Source: Bacteroidaceae bacterium
Lineage (GTDB): Bacteria; Bacteroidota; Bacteroidia; Bacteroidales; Bacteroidaceae
Assembly (NCBI GenBank): GCA_017470525.1
Contig: JAFUYM010000009.1
Coordinates: 39,426-103,425, forward strand
Reading direction: 5' to 3'
DNA: 64,000 nt
This document shows positions 27,876-36,272 of the stretch, in pieces. Made by a program: the position numbers and the translations under genes. The stretch's first letter is position 1. Each line of letters starts with the position of its first letter. The notes below the pieces were generated by a model. The model was not told the DNA's origin. It ran no database searches and was given only the letters and a program-made list of their open reading frames with translations.

Positions 27876-27912
27876 TTCCGACATCGGAGGGTGTCGGGAT
27901 TCTTTTTCTTTT
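27876..27912 (+). promoter_or_regulatory. Terminator-like hairpin in the greA leader
   Basis: CCGACA (27878-27883) pairs with TGTCGG (27892-27897), extendable to 8 bp, followed by TTCTTTTTCTTTT. It lies between the predicted greA promoter and the ATG at 27975. A competing pairing is possible: TTTTTCTT (27904-27911) is complementary to AAGAAAAA (27918-27925). It may attenuate greA, or simply end transcripts from 27806. Confidence 0.55.
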
Positions 27913-27974
27913 CGTCAAGAAAAACCGAGACTTTTAGTAACAAAGAAAACCAGAACAAGAAAGTAATCTAAATT

Positions 27975-28445
27975 ATGGCTTATATGTCACAAGAGGGCTA
28001 CGACAAACTTCGTGCCCAAATCAAGCAGTTGGAGGAAGTGGACCGTCCTGAGGTCATTCGCCAGATTGCCGAAGCCCGCGAAAAGGGCGACCTCTCAGAA
28101 AATGCAGAATATGATGCTGCCAAGGAGGCGCAGGGGAAACTTGAAACCAAGATTGCCGAACTGAAGGCAACGCTTGCCAGTGCCAAGATTCTTGACCCCT
28201 CCATGCTGACCAAGACAGACGAGGTGCAGATTCTCTCGAAGGTGGAACTGAAGAATGTGGATAATGGAATGAAACTTACCTACACCATTGTGAGTGAGGG
28301 TGAAGCGAACCTTCGCGAGAATAAAATCTCCATCAAGACCCCGATTGCACAGGGCTTGCTGGGCAAGAAGGTGGGCGACATCGCCGAAGTCACTGTTCCG
28401 CGTGGTGTAATGAAGTTTGAGATTATAAGCATCAGTTTCGGATAA
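27975..28445 (+). CDS. greA: Transcription elongation factor GreA
   Basis: The product has 156 residues, full length. The N-terminal coiled coil carries the tip signature REKGDLSENAEYDAAKEAQG at about 36-55, whose acidic residues (D39, E42 region) reach into the RNA polymerase secondary channel to stimulate cleavage of backtracked RNA. The C-terminal FKBP-like domain follows (IVSEGEANLRENKISIKTPI; QGLLGKKVGD). It rescues stalled polymerase and aids fidelity. It has its own promoter (27822-27853) and an unusually structured leader. The hit gene follows 45 bp later. Confidence 0.97.
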   Translation: MAYMSQEGYDKLRAQIKQLEEVDRPEVIRQIAEAREKGDLSENAEYDAAKEAQGKLETKIAELKATLASAKILDPSMLTKTDEVQILSKVELKNVDNGMKLTYTIVSEGEANLRENKISIKTPIAQGLLGKKVGDIAEVTVPRGVMKFEIISISFG

Positions 28446-28490
28446 GAAACGTCTGTTCTTTAATGTTTCAACTTTACAATTTTCAAAGAG

Positions 28491-28892
28491 ATGAGCATTT
28501 TCACAAAGATTGCTGAAGGCGAGATTCCTTCCTACAAATGTGCTGAGAACGATGAGTTCTACGCATTCCTCGACATCAACCCGCTCGTGAAGGGGCATAC
28601 GCTGGTCATCCCACGTCGTGAGGTGGATTACATTTTCGACATGGAGGACGATGAACTGGCACGTTTTGAGGTGTTTGCCAAGAAGGTGGCAATTGCCATC
28701 AAGTCAGCCTTCCCCTGTGTGAAGGTGGGTCAGGCTGTGCTGGGGCTCGAAGTGCCTCATGCCCACATCCACCTCGTTCCTATGCAGAGCGAGAAAGACA
28801 TGAATTTCGCCAACCCGAAGATAGGTCTTTCCTCTGAGGAAATGCAGGCAATCGCTGACCGCATCTATCAGGAGTTCTTGAAGATCAAATGA
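28491..28892 (+). CDS. HIT family hydrolase
   Basis: The product has 133 residues. The histidine triad HAHIHLVP spans H90, H92 and H94; the last is the nucleophile in the family. N-terminal features FTKIAEGEIPSYK and NPLVKGHTLVIPRR are typical of the Hint-like branch. It should hydrolyse phosphoramidates or dinucleoside phosphates in the cytoplasm. The stop overlaps the ATG of the next gene (ATGA), so translation is likely coupled. Confidence 0.93.
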   Translation: MSIFTKIAEGEIPSYKCAENDEFYAFLDINPLVKGHTLVIPRREVDYIFDMEDDELARFEVFAKKVAIAIKSAFPCVKVGQAVLGLEVPHAHIHLVPMQSEKDMNFANPKIGLSSEEMQAIADRIYQEFLKIK

Positions 28893-29428
28893 CCTATCAA
28901 GATTCAGATTTTGGAACCGTAACCGTGACCGTCAACCCGAGAGCGCGTAGCATTATCATGCGCCCGGAGGTTGACGGTCTTCGTGTCACCGCTTTCCGGG
29001 GTGCATCCCTGGCTTTTGTCAAAAGTACCATTGAGAAGTTTCGCTCCTCTCTTCTGAAGAAACAAAAGGCATTGAAAGAGCGCCCCCAACTGACAAAGGA
29101 CGATGTAGAGCAGATGCGTCGGGAAGCCAAAGCGACCCTCCCTCGCCGAGTGGCAGAACTGGCGCATTTGTATGGATTCACCTATACGAATCTGACCATC
29201 CGCAATTCCAAAACCCGTTGGGGCTCTTGTTCCAGTCGCAACACCATCAGCCTCTCGCTCTATTTGATGCAAGTGCCTGAACACCTGCAGGACTATGTCA
29301 TTCTTCACGAACTTTGCCATACAGTCCACCACGACCATTCCTCCCATTTCTGGGCACTGATGGACACCGTGACCGACGGCAAGGCACATGCGCTCCGAAA
29401 AGAACTGCATCGTTATCACACAGCCTAA
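28889..29428 (+). CDS. YgjP-like zinc metallopeptidase (DUF45/M48 family)
   Basis: The product has 179 residues, no signal peptide. The zinc-binding motif HELCHTVHHDHSSHFW at 140-155 fits the YgjP pattern HELxHxxxxxHxxxFW, with H140, H144 and H150 as ligands and E141 as catalytic base. The preceding KTRWGSCSSRNTI (108-120) is the other family hallmark. It is cytoplasmic by lack of a signal. Substrates of this family are poorly known. The start overlaps the HIT gene by four bases. Confidence 0.92.
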   Translation: MTYQDSDFGTVTVTVNPRARSIIMRPEVDGLRVTAFRGASLAFVKSTIEKFRSSLLKKQKALKERPQLTKDDVEQMRREAKATLPRRVAELAHLYGFTYTNLTIRNSKTRWGSCSSRNTISLSLYLMQVPEHLQDYVILHELCHTVHHDHSSHFWALMDTVTDGKAHALRKELHRYHTA

Positions 29429-29489
29429 TTCCCAACATTTAACTTTTAATATCTCACCCCTCACCACTCATTCTTAACCCCAAACTCCC

Positions 29490-29924
29490 ATGCTGACACA
29501 ACAAGAATGTGACTTTCTTCACACTCGGATGAAAGGTACCATGATAGAAGCCTTGGGCATGCGCTTCATCCCGACCGACGACGAATATGCTGTTGCCGAA
29601 ATGCCCATCAGTCCTGCTACCCGTCAATATTTGGGCATCCTCCACGGGGGTGCCTCACTCACCCTTGCCGAAACTATTGCAGGGGTTGGCTCTCTTCATC
29701 TCACCAACTACGATGAAACCCTTGCCGTCTGCGGCACAGAAGTTAGCGGCAGCCATGTTGCCATGTCTGCCACTGAAGGAATGGTGCGAGGTAAGGCAAA
29801 ACTCATCCACGCCAGCAAAGGCACCCACGTGTGGAACGTAGATGTCGTCGGTGAAAATGACGAAATTATCTCCACAGAACGGGTGACCAACCGCATCATT
29901 AAAGTCAAAAAAGACCTTATTTGA
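29490..29924 (+). CDS. PaaI-family hotdog-fold acyl-CoA thioesterase
   Basis: The product has 144 residues. The hotdog helix with HGGASLTLAETIAG (H52, catalytic acid E61) marks the PaaI/YdiI branch. YLGILHGG and GTEVSGSHV are also conserved. Members hydrolyse aromatic or hydroxynaphthoyl-CoA. In menaquinone-using Bacteroidetes the role may be cleavage of 1,4-dihydroxy-2-naphthoyl-CoA (MenI-like), but no men gene is adjacent, so that is a guess. Confidence 0.88.
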   Translation: MLTQQECDFLHTRMKGTMIEALGMRFIPTDDEYAVAEMPISPATRQYLGILHGGASLTLAETIAGVGSLHLTNYDETLAVCGTEVSGSHVAMSATEGMVRGKAKLIHASKGTHVWNVDVVGENDEIISTERVTNRIIKVKKDLI

Positions 29925-29982
29925 CACTTGTCATCATTTTTTCTTCTGTGTGTGCACAGCACCTGAGATAGAGAAAAGTTTT

Positions 29983-31203
29983 TTATTTGTCTCGTCGTCT
30001 GAGTTTGTCCATGATGAGGGCGATGGCTCCGTCGCCTGTAACGTTGCAGGCGGTGCCGAAGGAGTCCATGGCGATGTAGAGAGTTATCATCATGGCTTGT
30101 TGGTCGGAGTTGAAGCCAAGGATGGAGGAGAGAATGCCGAGGGCTGCCATGATGGCTCCACCTGGCACACCAGGGGCTGCAATCATGGTGATGCCAAGCA
30201 TGAGGATGAAGCCGAGCATCAAGGGGAAATCGAAAGGACTTGGGGCAACGCTCCCAAGAACTAATTCATTACTTGGGGCAACGCTCCCAAGAATTGATTC
30301 ATCAGTGCCTTGCAGGAGCATGATGGCAATGGCACAGGCAACGATTTTGAGGGTGCTGCCTGAGAGGTGAATGGTGGCACAAAGAGGAATGACGAAGCCT
30401 GCTACGTTCTCGTCCACTCCGTTGCGGATGGTCTGGCGGAGAGTGACGGGAATGGTGGCTGCGGACGAGGAGGTGCCGAGTGCCGTGAAGTAGGCGGGCA
30501 GCATGGTCATGAGCAGTCGGAGGGGGTTCCGTCGGGTGATGATGCCAGCCACGGTGTACTGCATCAGGAGCAGGATGGCGGTGAGGAGGAAGATGATGAC
30601 GATGACCTTGAGGAAGGCAAGGAGGACGGCTCCGACCTGTCCCGCGGCAGACATGTCGAGGAAGAGTCCGAAGACATAGAAGGGCAGCAGGGGGATGATG
30701 ACTCGCTCGATGGCGAGGGTGACGATGTCCTTGAACTCGTCAAATCCTTTCTTCAACCCCTCTTTGCCGAAGAAGGCGATGCCGAGACCGAGGAGGAAAG
30801 AGAGAACGAGTGCCGTCATGACAGGCATGATGGGCGGAATTTCGATGGTGAAATAGGGGGCGAATTTAGTTCCTTCGCTCGACAGGGTGAGGGCTTGGTG
30901 GGTGTCGATGATGGCTGGGAAGAGGTTGATACTGCAAACATAACTGAACAAGCCCGAGAGGACGGTGGCACCGTATGCCATCAGTGCGGTGATGACAAGC
31001 ATCTTGCCCGCTCCGCGCCCCACATCGGCAATGGCTGGAGTGACCAGTCCCACGATGATGAGGGGAATGAGGAACTTGAGCAACTGGTCGAAGATGCCGC
31101 AAAGGGTGTTCATGCCCCGCACGACAATGGTGGGAACGAACATGCCAAGGAGAACACCGAGAGTGATGGCGATGAGTATGCGAACAAGAAGAGGAAACTT
31201 CAT
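29983..31203 (-). CDS. Dicarboxylate/amino acid:cation symporter with an in-frame repeat insert
   Basis: The product has 406 residues from ATG 31203; a longer frame to 31248 only reads into the flanking hairpin. Hydrophobic helices and the HP1 region (FTALGTSSSAATIPV), a TM7-like segment (ATIHLSGSTLKI in place of the classical NMDGT) and HP2 (IAAPGVPGGAIMAALG) identify the SLC1/DAACS family. It imports glutamate, aspartate or C4-dicarboxylates with Na+ or H+. Between TM7 and HP2, where relatives have a short loop, it carries DESILGSVAPS and NELVLGSVAPS, encoded by a doubled 33-bp hairpin unit at 30238-30303. The C-terminus is otherwise normal, so the protein may still work. Confidence 0.9.
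   Translation of the reverse strand: MKFPLLVRILIAITLGVLLGMFVPTIVVRGMNTLCGIFDQLLKFLIPLIIVGLVTPAIADVGRGAGKMLVITALMAYGATVLSGLFSYVCSINLFPAIIDTHQALTLSSEGTKFAPYFTIEIPPIMPVMTALVLSFLLGLGIAFFGKEGLKKGFDEFKDIVTLAIERVIIPLLPFYVFGLFLDMSAAGQVGAVLLAFLKVIVIIFLLTAILLLMQYTVAGIITRRNPLRLLMTMLPAYFTALGTSSSAATIPVTLRQTIRNGVDENVAGFVIPLCATIHLSGSTLKIVACAIAIMLLQGTDESILGSVAPSNELVLGSVAPSPFDFPLMLGFILMLGITMIAAPGVPGGAIMAALGILSSILGFNSDQQAMMITLYIAMDSFGTACNVTGDGAIALIMDKLRRRDK
30238..30303 (-). repeat. Two 33-bp palindromic units in frame inside the symporter gene
   Basis: Units 30238-30270 and 30271-30303 match at 30 of 33 bases. Each contains CTTGGGGCAACGCTCCCAAG, an imperfect palindrome. Because 33 is a multiple of three, each adds 11 residues (xExxLGSVAPS) without breaking the frame. 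Confidence 0.85.
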
Positions 31204-31226
31204 AGATGTTTTATTCGAAACGAAAA

Positions 31227-31387
31227 ATTTTTTAACAACGAATTGCACGAATGAAACGAATTTTCACAGGAGCAATGCACCTTTGGTGCTTCGAATGAAA
31301 ACGAATGGCATTCGTTTGCCTTCGTCGCCGCTTGCGGCATGATGAAAAAAATTCGTTCCATTCGTGCAATTCGTTGTTCTAAAAAAT
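31227..31387 (+). repeat. Long inverted repeat between the symporter and DUF5686-like genes
   Basis: The left arm 31227-31264 (AACAACGAATTGCACGAATG) is the near-perfect reverse complement of 31345-31387, giving a stem of nearly 40 bp. A roughly 80-bp loop contains a smaller hairpin, GCCGCTTGCGGC. It fills the 192-bp gap between two minus-strand genes. Confidence 0.8.
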
Positions 31388-31395
31388 AATTTGTT

Positions 31396-33927
31396 TTAGA
31401 ATTTGAAGTCAACTGCGAAGCGGACGCCGTTCTTGTGGAGTTTGTCGCCACCTGGCACGGCTGGCATATCTGTGTAGTTGAGGCGGCGAACGTACTGCAC
31501 GGTGAGAATCTTGAAGATGTTGCTGATGCCGACAGAGAGTTCCATGTAAGGTTTGTCACCCATCACGAAGGAGGTCAAGTTGCCGTCGCGTGTTGGGAAT
31601 CGGAAGAGGTCGTTGTCTCCTGTCTGGATAAACGGATTGTTCTTGTCAGACAGTTTGCCGTAGAGCATCTTGAAGCCAATGTACTCACGCAGTTTCATCT
31701 TCTTCAGCAATGGGATGCGGTTGAGGATTTTTCCGTCGAAACTCCAGTTGACGAGCAGGGAAACATAGCGGTCGTTGAGGAACTCCATGTTGCGGAGCAT
31801 GTTGAACGACCAACTGTCGAATTGCACGAAATAAGAGAGGTTTGACTGTGGAGTGAAGAGCATGGGGAAGGGTACTTTATTCCACTGCACACCACCTTTG
31901 AGATAAGTCTCGATACTACCGCAAGCCCCTGGCAGCCAGAACTTCTTGAAGACGGTTGCCTCTGTCATGTTGTAGTTGTACTGACCACCCAAGCCATCCA
32001 CACCCAACGTGTGTTCCAAGGTGATGACGGGGGCATCGTTGTTGATGGGCAGTCGCTGCTGCTTGCTATTGATGAATGTCTCGCGAGGTGCATAGCGGAA
32101 ACCAAACTTCACGTCGCTCGTCTTGATGTGAGGCAGGAGTGTCATGTCGGCATTGCGCTGATAGATGAGTTTGCCTGTCGGGGTGAGTTTGGAGTGGTCA
32201 AATGCGAGCGACCATGTGATATAGTTATTCGTTTCGTACTGATACTTGAGGTTGAGGTCGTTCACATACATCATCTGGTCCACCTTGTTGGTTTTGAACG
32301 AACTATAGACATTGTCCTTGGTGGTGTTGGCAAACTTGTCCACAGGCGACATGTCATCGTACATGTAACTGGCGGTGATGCTGCGGCGTGGAAACTCATG
32401 CGCCATGTACTTTTTCTTGTTGAAGGAATATTCCAGTTCGGCTTTATACTTCATCTTCTCGTCCTTGGTTCCGTAGGCAGCATAGCCACGCAGGAAGAGG
32501 TGGGGTGAGAGGTTGCCTGTGGTTTGGAGGCTTGCCTGATAGCGCCAACCATCCACATCGTTGTGGGAAACGATGGCATTGAGAGGGATGAAGTCAATCT
32601 TGTTTGGCTTTGGAGTCAGTTCCACAGAGTTTTCAACCACAGCGGTGAGGAGGAATTTCCAGAAGCCGCCCAAGTCTTCGTTAATCTTATCCACAGAACG
32701 TCCGAGATTGCTTTCGGTGTTGCTGAGTGGGATGGGGCGGATGGAAGCCCAATAGGTGGAGTCCTTGAACTCGGCATCAGCCATCACGCGGTCAATCTGG
32801 GGCGACTTGAACGCTTTCTTGTCCTCGATGGGGTCGAAGCGGTAGTTGCTGTACTGCGAATAGCGTTGGCTTTGGAACTTGATGGCTCCATAAAGTCCGC
32901 TCAGTTCCACAATCATGTCATCCACCTTCATCACACGTTCTCCTGTGGGGAGTGTCATGAACTCCTGAATGACGAGCAGATTCTCCACGAAGTTCACACC
33001 CGAATTGTTGGGGATGTTGAGCACGGCGCGCTTCACCTGATTAAGGTTGTCGTCGGTGATGTAGAGATGACCTGCAAAGCCGAAGTCCTGCGTATTATTG
33101 GGCAGGAAGACCACGTCGATGCATCGCTCATCATCCACCATAACGGTGTCTTGGATGAAATAGTGGTAGAAGCCGATTGCCTCGGATGTGGAAATCGGGC
33201 TGATGAAGGGGTGCTGGAGCAAGCGCACGTTGTCCTTGTAGATATCAACATCGGTAAAGATGTCCTTCACGTATGTGGTGAGCATCTCACCCGAAGAGAG
33301 CATGTTGTTGAAACCATCGCTGCGCTTGGCGTGGATGGTGGTCTTCACAGCCTTGGGGCTCTTTCGGTAGTTCTCTTCCGAGGTGGTTTCGTTCACCATG
33401 ATGGGGATAATCAGTTTACCCGTCTCTGGGCACACTTCGGCGAGGGTGCTCTTCTCCACGTCGTTGTAGGAGAAAGTCTGCTTCTCGTATTTGTCGAAGT
33501 GGTAGTAATCCTTTTCCTTGATATCGCTGAGGTGTTTGTTGGCAATCACCTTCCGCATCAAATCGACAGCAGGGTTGTTCTTGCGGCTGTATTTCACCTT
33601 CGATTTCTTCACCACCACTTCCCCCAGCAGGATGTCGTCGGAATACAGTTTGATGGTGCTGTGGATTTCCTGCTGTGCGCGGTTCACGGTGACGGTGACA
33701 GGTTTGTAGCCCAAGTAGGTCACCTCGAACTTATTGTAATTGTTGAGGATAGGCAGGACGAAATTGCCGTCGATGTCGGAAGAGCGACCTTCCGAAGTGC
33801 CGATATACTTGACTGCTGCAAAGGGGATGGGTTCGCCTGTGCTGGCATCGATGATTTTGCCGTAGAATTGTGCTTTTAGTACAATGGCACAGAGAAAGAA
33901 TAAAAAGGAAAAAGAAATTTTTTTCAT
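31396..33927 (-). CDS. DUF5686-like outer-membrane protein with carboxypeptidase-like N-domain
   Basis: The product has 843 residues from ATG 33927, chosen because MKKISFSFLFFLCAIVLKAQ is a clean signal peptide. The longer frame to 33990 only reads into a hairpin repeat (FSKGAKR). Residues 20-105 form a CarboxypepD_reg-like beta-sandwich: YGKIIDASTGEPIPFAAVKY, TYLGYKPVTVTV. The remainder is a long DUF5686-type region ending in barrel-like strands and the C-terminus NGVRFAVDFKF. Such proteins are outer-membrane proteins of unknown function in Bacteroidetes. It lies downstream of gpmI on the same strand but is separated by a strong hairpin. Confidence 0.85.
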   Translation of the reverse strand: MKKISFSFLFFLCAIVLKAQFYGKIIDASTGEPIPFAAVKYIGTSEGRSSDIDGNFVLPILNNYNKFEVTYLGYKPVTVTVNRAQQEIHSTIKLYSDDILLGEVVVKKSKVKYSRKNNPAVDLMRKVIANKHLSDIKEKDYYHFDKYEKQTFSYNDVEKSTLAEVCPETGKLIIPIMVNETTSEENYRKSPKAVKTTIHAKRSDGFNNMLSSGEMLTTYVKDIFTDVDIYKDNVRLLQHPFISPISTSEAIGFYHYFIQDTVMVDDERCIDVVFLPNNTQDFGFAGHLYITDDNLNQVKRAVLNIPNNSGVNFVENLLVIQEFMTLPTGERVMKVDDMIVELSGLYGAIKFQSQRYSQYSNYRFDPIEDKKAFKSPQIDRVMADAEFKDSTYWASIRPIPLSNTESNLGRSVDKINEDLGGFWKFLLTAVVENSVELTPKPNKIDFIPLNAIVSHNDVDGWRYQASLQTTGNLSPHLFLRGYAAYGTKDEKMKYKAELEYSFNKKKYMAHEFPRRSITASYMYDDMSPVDKFANTTKDNVYSSFKTNKVDQMMYVNDLNLKYQYETNNYITWSLAFDHSKLTPTGKLIYQRNADMTLLPHIKTSDVKFGFRYAPRETFINSKQQRLPINNDAPVITLEHTLGVDGLGGQYNYNMTEATVFKKFWLPGACGSIETYLKGGVQWNKVPFPMLFTPQSNLSYFVQFDSWSFNMLRNMEFLNDRYVSLLVNWSFDGKILNRIPLLKKMKLREYIGFKMLYGKLSDKNNPFIQTGDNDLFRFPTRDGNLTSFVMGDKPYMELSVGISNIFKILTVQYVRRLNYTDMPAVPGGDKLHKNGVRFAVDFKF

Positions 33928-33943
33928 GTAACAAGATGGTATG

Positions 33944-34015
33944 TTACGCTTCGCGCCTTTAGAAAAACAAGAAAAAACAAAAGAAAACATGTTTTTCTAA
34001 AGGCGCGAAGCGTAA
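33944..34015 (+). repeat. Hairpin repeat of the CTTCGCGCCTTTAG family, copy 1
   Basis: A perfect 25-bp inverted repeat: 33944-33968 (starting TTACGCTTCGCGCC) and 33991-34015, with a 22-nt A-rich loop. It sits just after gpmI on the minus strand, where it would form a very stable 3' hairpin. Confidence 0.85.
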
Positions 34016-34024
34016 ATAAATATT

Positions 34025-35560
34025 TTAGTCTTCAATCAGACAGTTGCCGGTCATTTCCTTCGGCTGCTCCAGCCCCATGATGTGGAGGATGGAGGGAGCC
34101 ACGTCTGCCAGCACACCGTCCTTCACCTTGGCGTTCTTGTTCTCCGTCACGTAGATGAATGGAACGGGGTTCAGAGAGTGAGCCGTGTTGGGGGTGCCGT
34201 CGGGGTTGAGGGCGTTGTCGGCGTTTCCGTGGTCGGCAATGATGATGGTCTCGTAGTCTTGAGCCTTGGCAGCCTCCACCACTTCATTCACGCATTGGTC
34301 AACTGCCACCACTGCCTTTTCGATGGCAGGATAGACACCCGTGTGACCCACCATGTCGCCATTGGCAAAGTTCACCACAATCCAGTCATATTTGTTCTCC
34401 TTGATGGCAGCCACGAGTTTGTCCTTCACCTCGTAGGCAGACATCTCTGGCTTCAGGTCGTAAGTGGCAACCTTCGGTGAGTTCACAAGGATGCGGTCCT
34501 CGTTCTTGTAAGGCTCCTCGCGCCCCCCGTTGAAGAAGAAGGTCACGTGGGCATACTTCTCCGTCTCTGCCGTGTGCAACTGCTTCAAGCCCTTCGATGC
34601 GATGTATTCGCCGAGGGTGTTCTCCACGTTCTCCTTGGGGAAGAGGATATGCACACCTGTGAACGAAGCATCGTAAGGAGTCATGCAGTAGTATTGCAGG
34701 TTAGGGATGGTCTTCATGCCCTGCTCCTCCATGTCCTTCTGTGTCAGCACGATGGTGAGTTCCTTCGCACGGTCGTTGCGGTAGTTGTAGAAAATCACCA
34801 CATCGCCTTCCTTGATTCTGCCATCCACGTTGCAGTTCACCAGTGGCTCCATGAATTCGTCGGTGTCCTTGTTTTCCTCCGTATGACGGTCGTAGCAGCC
34901 CTGCACAGCCTCCACCATGTCAGCCACCTCACGACCCTTGCCGTTCACAAGTTGGTCGTATGCCACCTTGATGCGGTCCCAACGCTTGTCGCGGTCCATG
35001 GCATAGAAACGACCGATGATGGAAGCGATGGCACCCGTGCCCACCTCATCGATATGCTTCTGCAAGTCAGCAATGAAACCCTTGCCCGACTTCGGGTCGG
35101 TGTCGCGGCCGTCCATGAAGCAGTGAACGAAACAGTTCTCAATGCCATACACCTTGGCGATGTCGATGAGTTTCAGGATGTGGTTGAACGAAGAGTGAAC
35201 GCCGCCTGTTGAGGTCAAGCCCATCAGGTGAACGCTCTTGCCGTTCTCCTTGGCATAGCCGTAAGCCGATTTGATTTCGGGGTTCTCCAAGATAGAGTTG
35301 TCGGCACAGGCGCGGTTAATCTTCACCAGGTCCTGATACACGATGCGTCCCGCACCGATATTGAGGTGTCCCACCTCCGAGTTGCCCATCTGTCCGTCGG
35401 GGAGACCCACGTTCTCGCCACTGGCTTGCAACTGAGAGTGAGGATAGTTAGCGTTCAAATAGTCCATGTAAGGAGTGGGAGTCTGATAAATCACGTCCCC
35501 CTTGCTCTTGTCACCGATTCCCCATCCGTCGAGAATCATCAAAAGTGCTTTCTTTGCCAT
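34025..35560 (-). CDS. gpmI: 2,3-bisphosphoglycerate-independent phosphoglycerate mutase
   Basis: The product has 511 residues, normal length. The alkaline-phosphatase-fold metal site begins with LMILDGWG (D11). The phosphorylated Ser is S61 in [15 protein letters not shown]. The second metal cluster includes NGDMVGHTG and IIADHGNAD. It interconverts 3- and 2-phosphoglycerate in glycolysis using two Mn2+ ions and no cofactor. It has its own promoter at 35626-35633. Confidence 0.97.
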   Translation of the reverse strand: MAKKALLMILDGWGIGDKSKGDVIYQTPTPYMDYLNANYPHSQLQASGENVGLPDGQMGNSEVGHLNIGAGRIVYQDLVKINRACADNSILENPEIKSAYGYAKENGKSVHLMGLTSTGGVHSSFNHILKLIDIAKVYGIENCFVHCFMDGRDTDPKSGKGFIADLQKHIDEVGTGAIASIIGRFYAMDRDKRWDRIKVAYDQLVNGKGREVADMVEAVQGCYDRHTEENKDTDEFMEPLVNCNVDGRIKEGDVVIFYNYRNDRAKELTIVLTQKDMEEQGMKTIPNLQYYCMTPYDASFTGVHILFPKENVENTLGEYIASKGLKQLHTAETEKYAHVTFFFNGGREEPYKNEDRILVNSPKVATYDLKPEMSAYEVKDKLVAAIKENKYDWIVVNFANGDMVGHTGVYPAIEKAVVAVDQCVNEVVEAAKAQDYETIIIADHGNADNALNPDGTPNTAHSLNPVPFIYVTENKNAKVKDGVLADVAPSILHIMGLEQPKEMTGNCLIED

Positions 35561-35625
35561 AATAAATGTATGTAATTAATGTGTTGAAATCGAAAAAACA
35601 AAGTGTTGGCCACACTTTGCGGCTG

Positions 35626-35633
35626 CAAAGGTA
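35626..35633 (-). promoter_or_regulatory. Promoter -7 box of gpmI
   Basis: On the minus strand this reads TACCTTTG followed by CA. It lies about 65 bp before the gpmI ATG. No clear -33 box was found. Confidence 0.6.
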
Positions 35634-35729
35634 CATAAAAATCATGATTTATAAGCCTGTCTTCATAAAAAACATTGATTATCGGGACAAATTATCGTCA
35701 ATTAACTGAAGTTTCGGATGTAATTTTAC

Positions 35730-35873
35730 CGCAAGCGGTCTTTGAAAAACCATAAAAAAACCAAAGAAAACCATAAAAAACAATATGGGGTTATAAGATT
35801 CTTGATGATGAAGATGATTGTTTTTTTGTGGTTTTCTTTGGTTTTTTTATGGTTTTTCTAAAGACGCGAAGCG
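35730..35873 (+). repeat. Very long hairpin of the CTTCGCGCCTTTAG family, copy 2
   Basis: The left arm 35730-35784 (CGCAAGCGGTCTTTGAAAAA onward) pairs with 35817-35873 (ending TTTTCTAAAGACGCGAAGCG). The stem is about 55 bp, mostly A/T, with a loop of about 32 nt. It occupies part of the 712-bp gap 35561-36272, in which no gene was found. Confidence 0.8.
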
Positions 35874-35962
35874 TTCATTAACAACCAAAGTTGAATCTTT
35901 ACTTTTGGTGGCTTGAAACAACCTCTTGGTGCCCGAAACCACGTCCTCCGCCAGGGGGCTTT

Positions 35963-36053
35963 CAGCACCTCTAAAGGGGAGTGACTCTCACCCCTAAAAG
36001 GGTAAGACTCTCTCCCTTGGAAGGGTAAGACTCTCTCCCCTTTGGAGGTGGTG
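35963..36053 (+). repeat. Intergenic hairpin repeat with GACTC cores, copy C
   Basis: The outer arms CAGCACCTCTAAAGGGG and CCCCTTTGGAGGTGGTG are inverted, as in the copy at 18345. The inner unit, AAGGGTAAGACTCTCTCCC, is present about twice. The core differs from copies A and B (GACTCTC in place of GAGTCAC), so outer arms and core seem to vary separately. Confidence 0.7.
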
Positions 36054-36208
36054 AAAGAGTCATTCTTGCGGTGCTTCAACATTTGAGAACCCTTTCCTTC
36101 CAGAAAAAGCCGCTTGCGGCATATTCGCTGAATGGTTACTTTCCTTCCCTTAATAGTTAATGAAAGTTAAAATGATGTTAATCCATATAAAGTTTAGAAA
36201 ATAAACAT

Positions 36209-36216
36209 TACCTTTG
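36209..36216 (+). promoter_or_regulatory. Promoter -7 box of the BspA-like gene
   Basis: TACCTTTG followed by CA lies 56 bp before the ATG at 36273. No clear -33 box was found. Confidence 0.6.
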
Positions 36217-36272
36217 CAATACAAAGTCTAAAAAATAAACCTATTCTATAATCTTTACTTATATATAAATAG

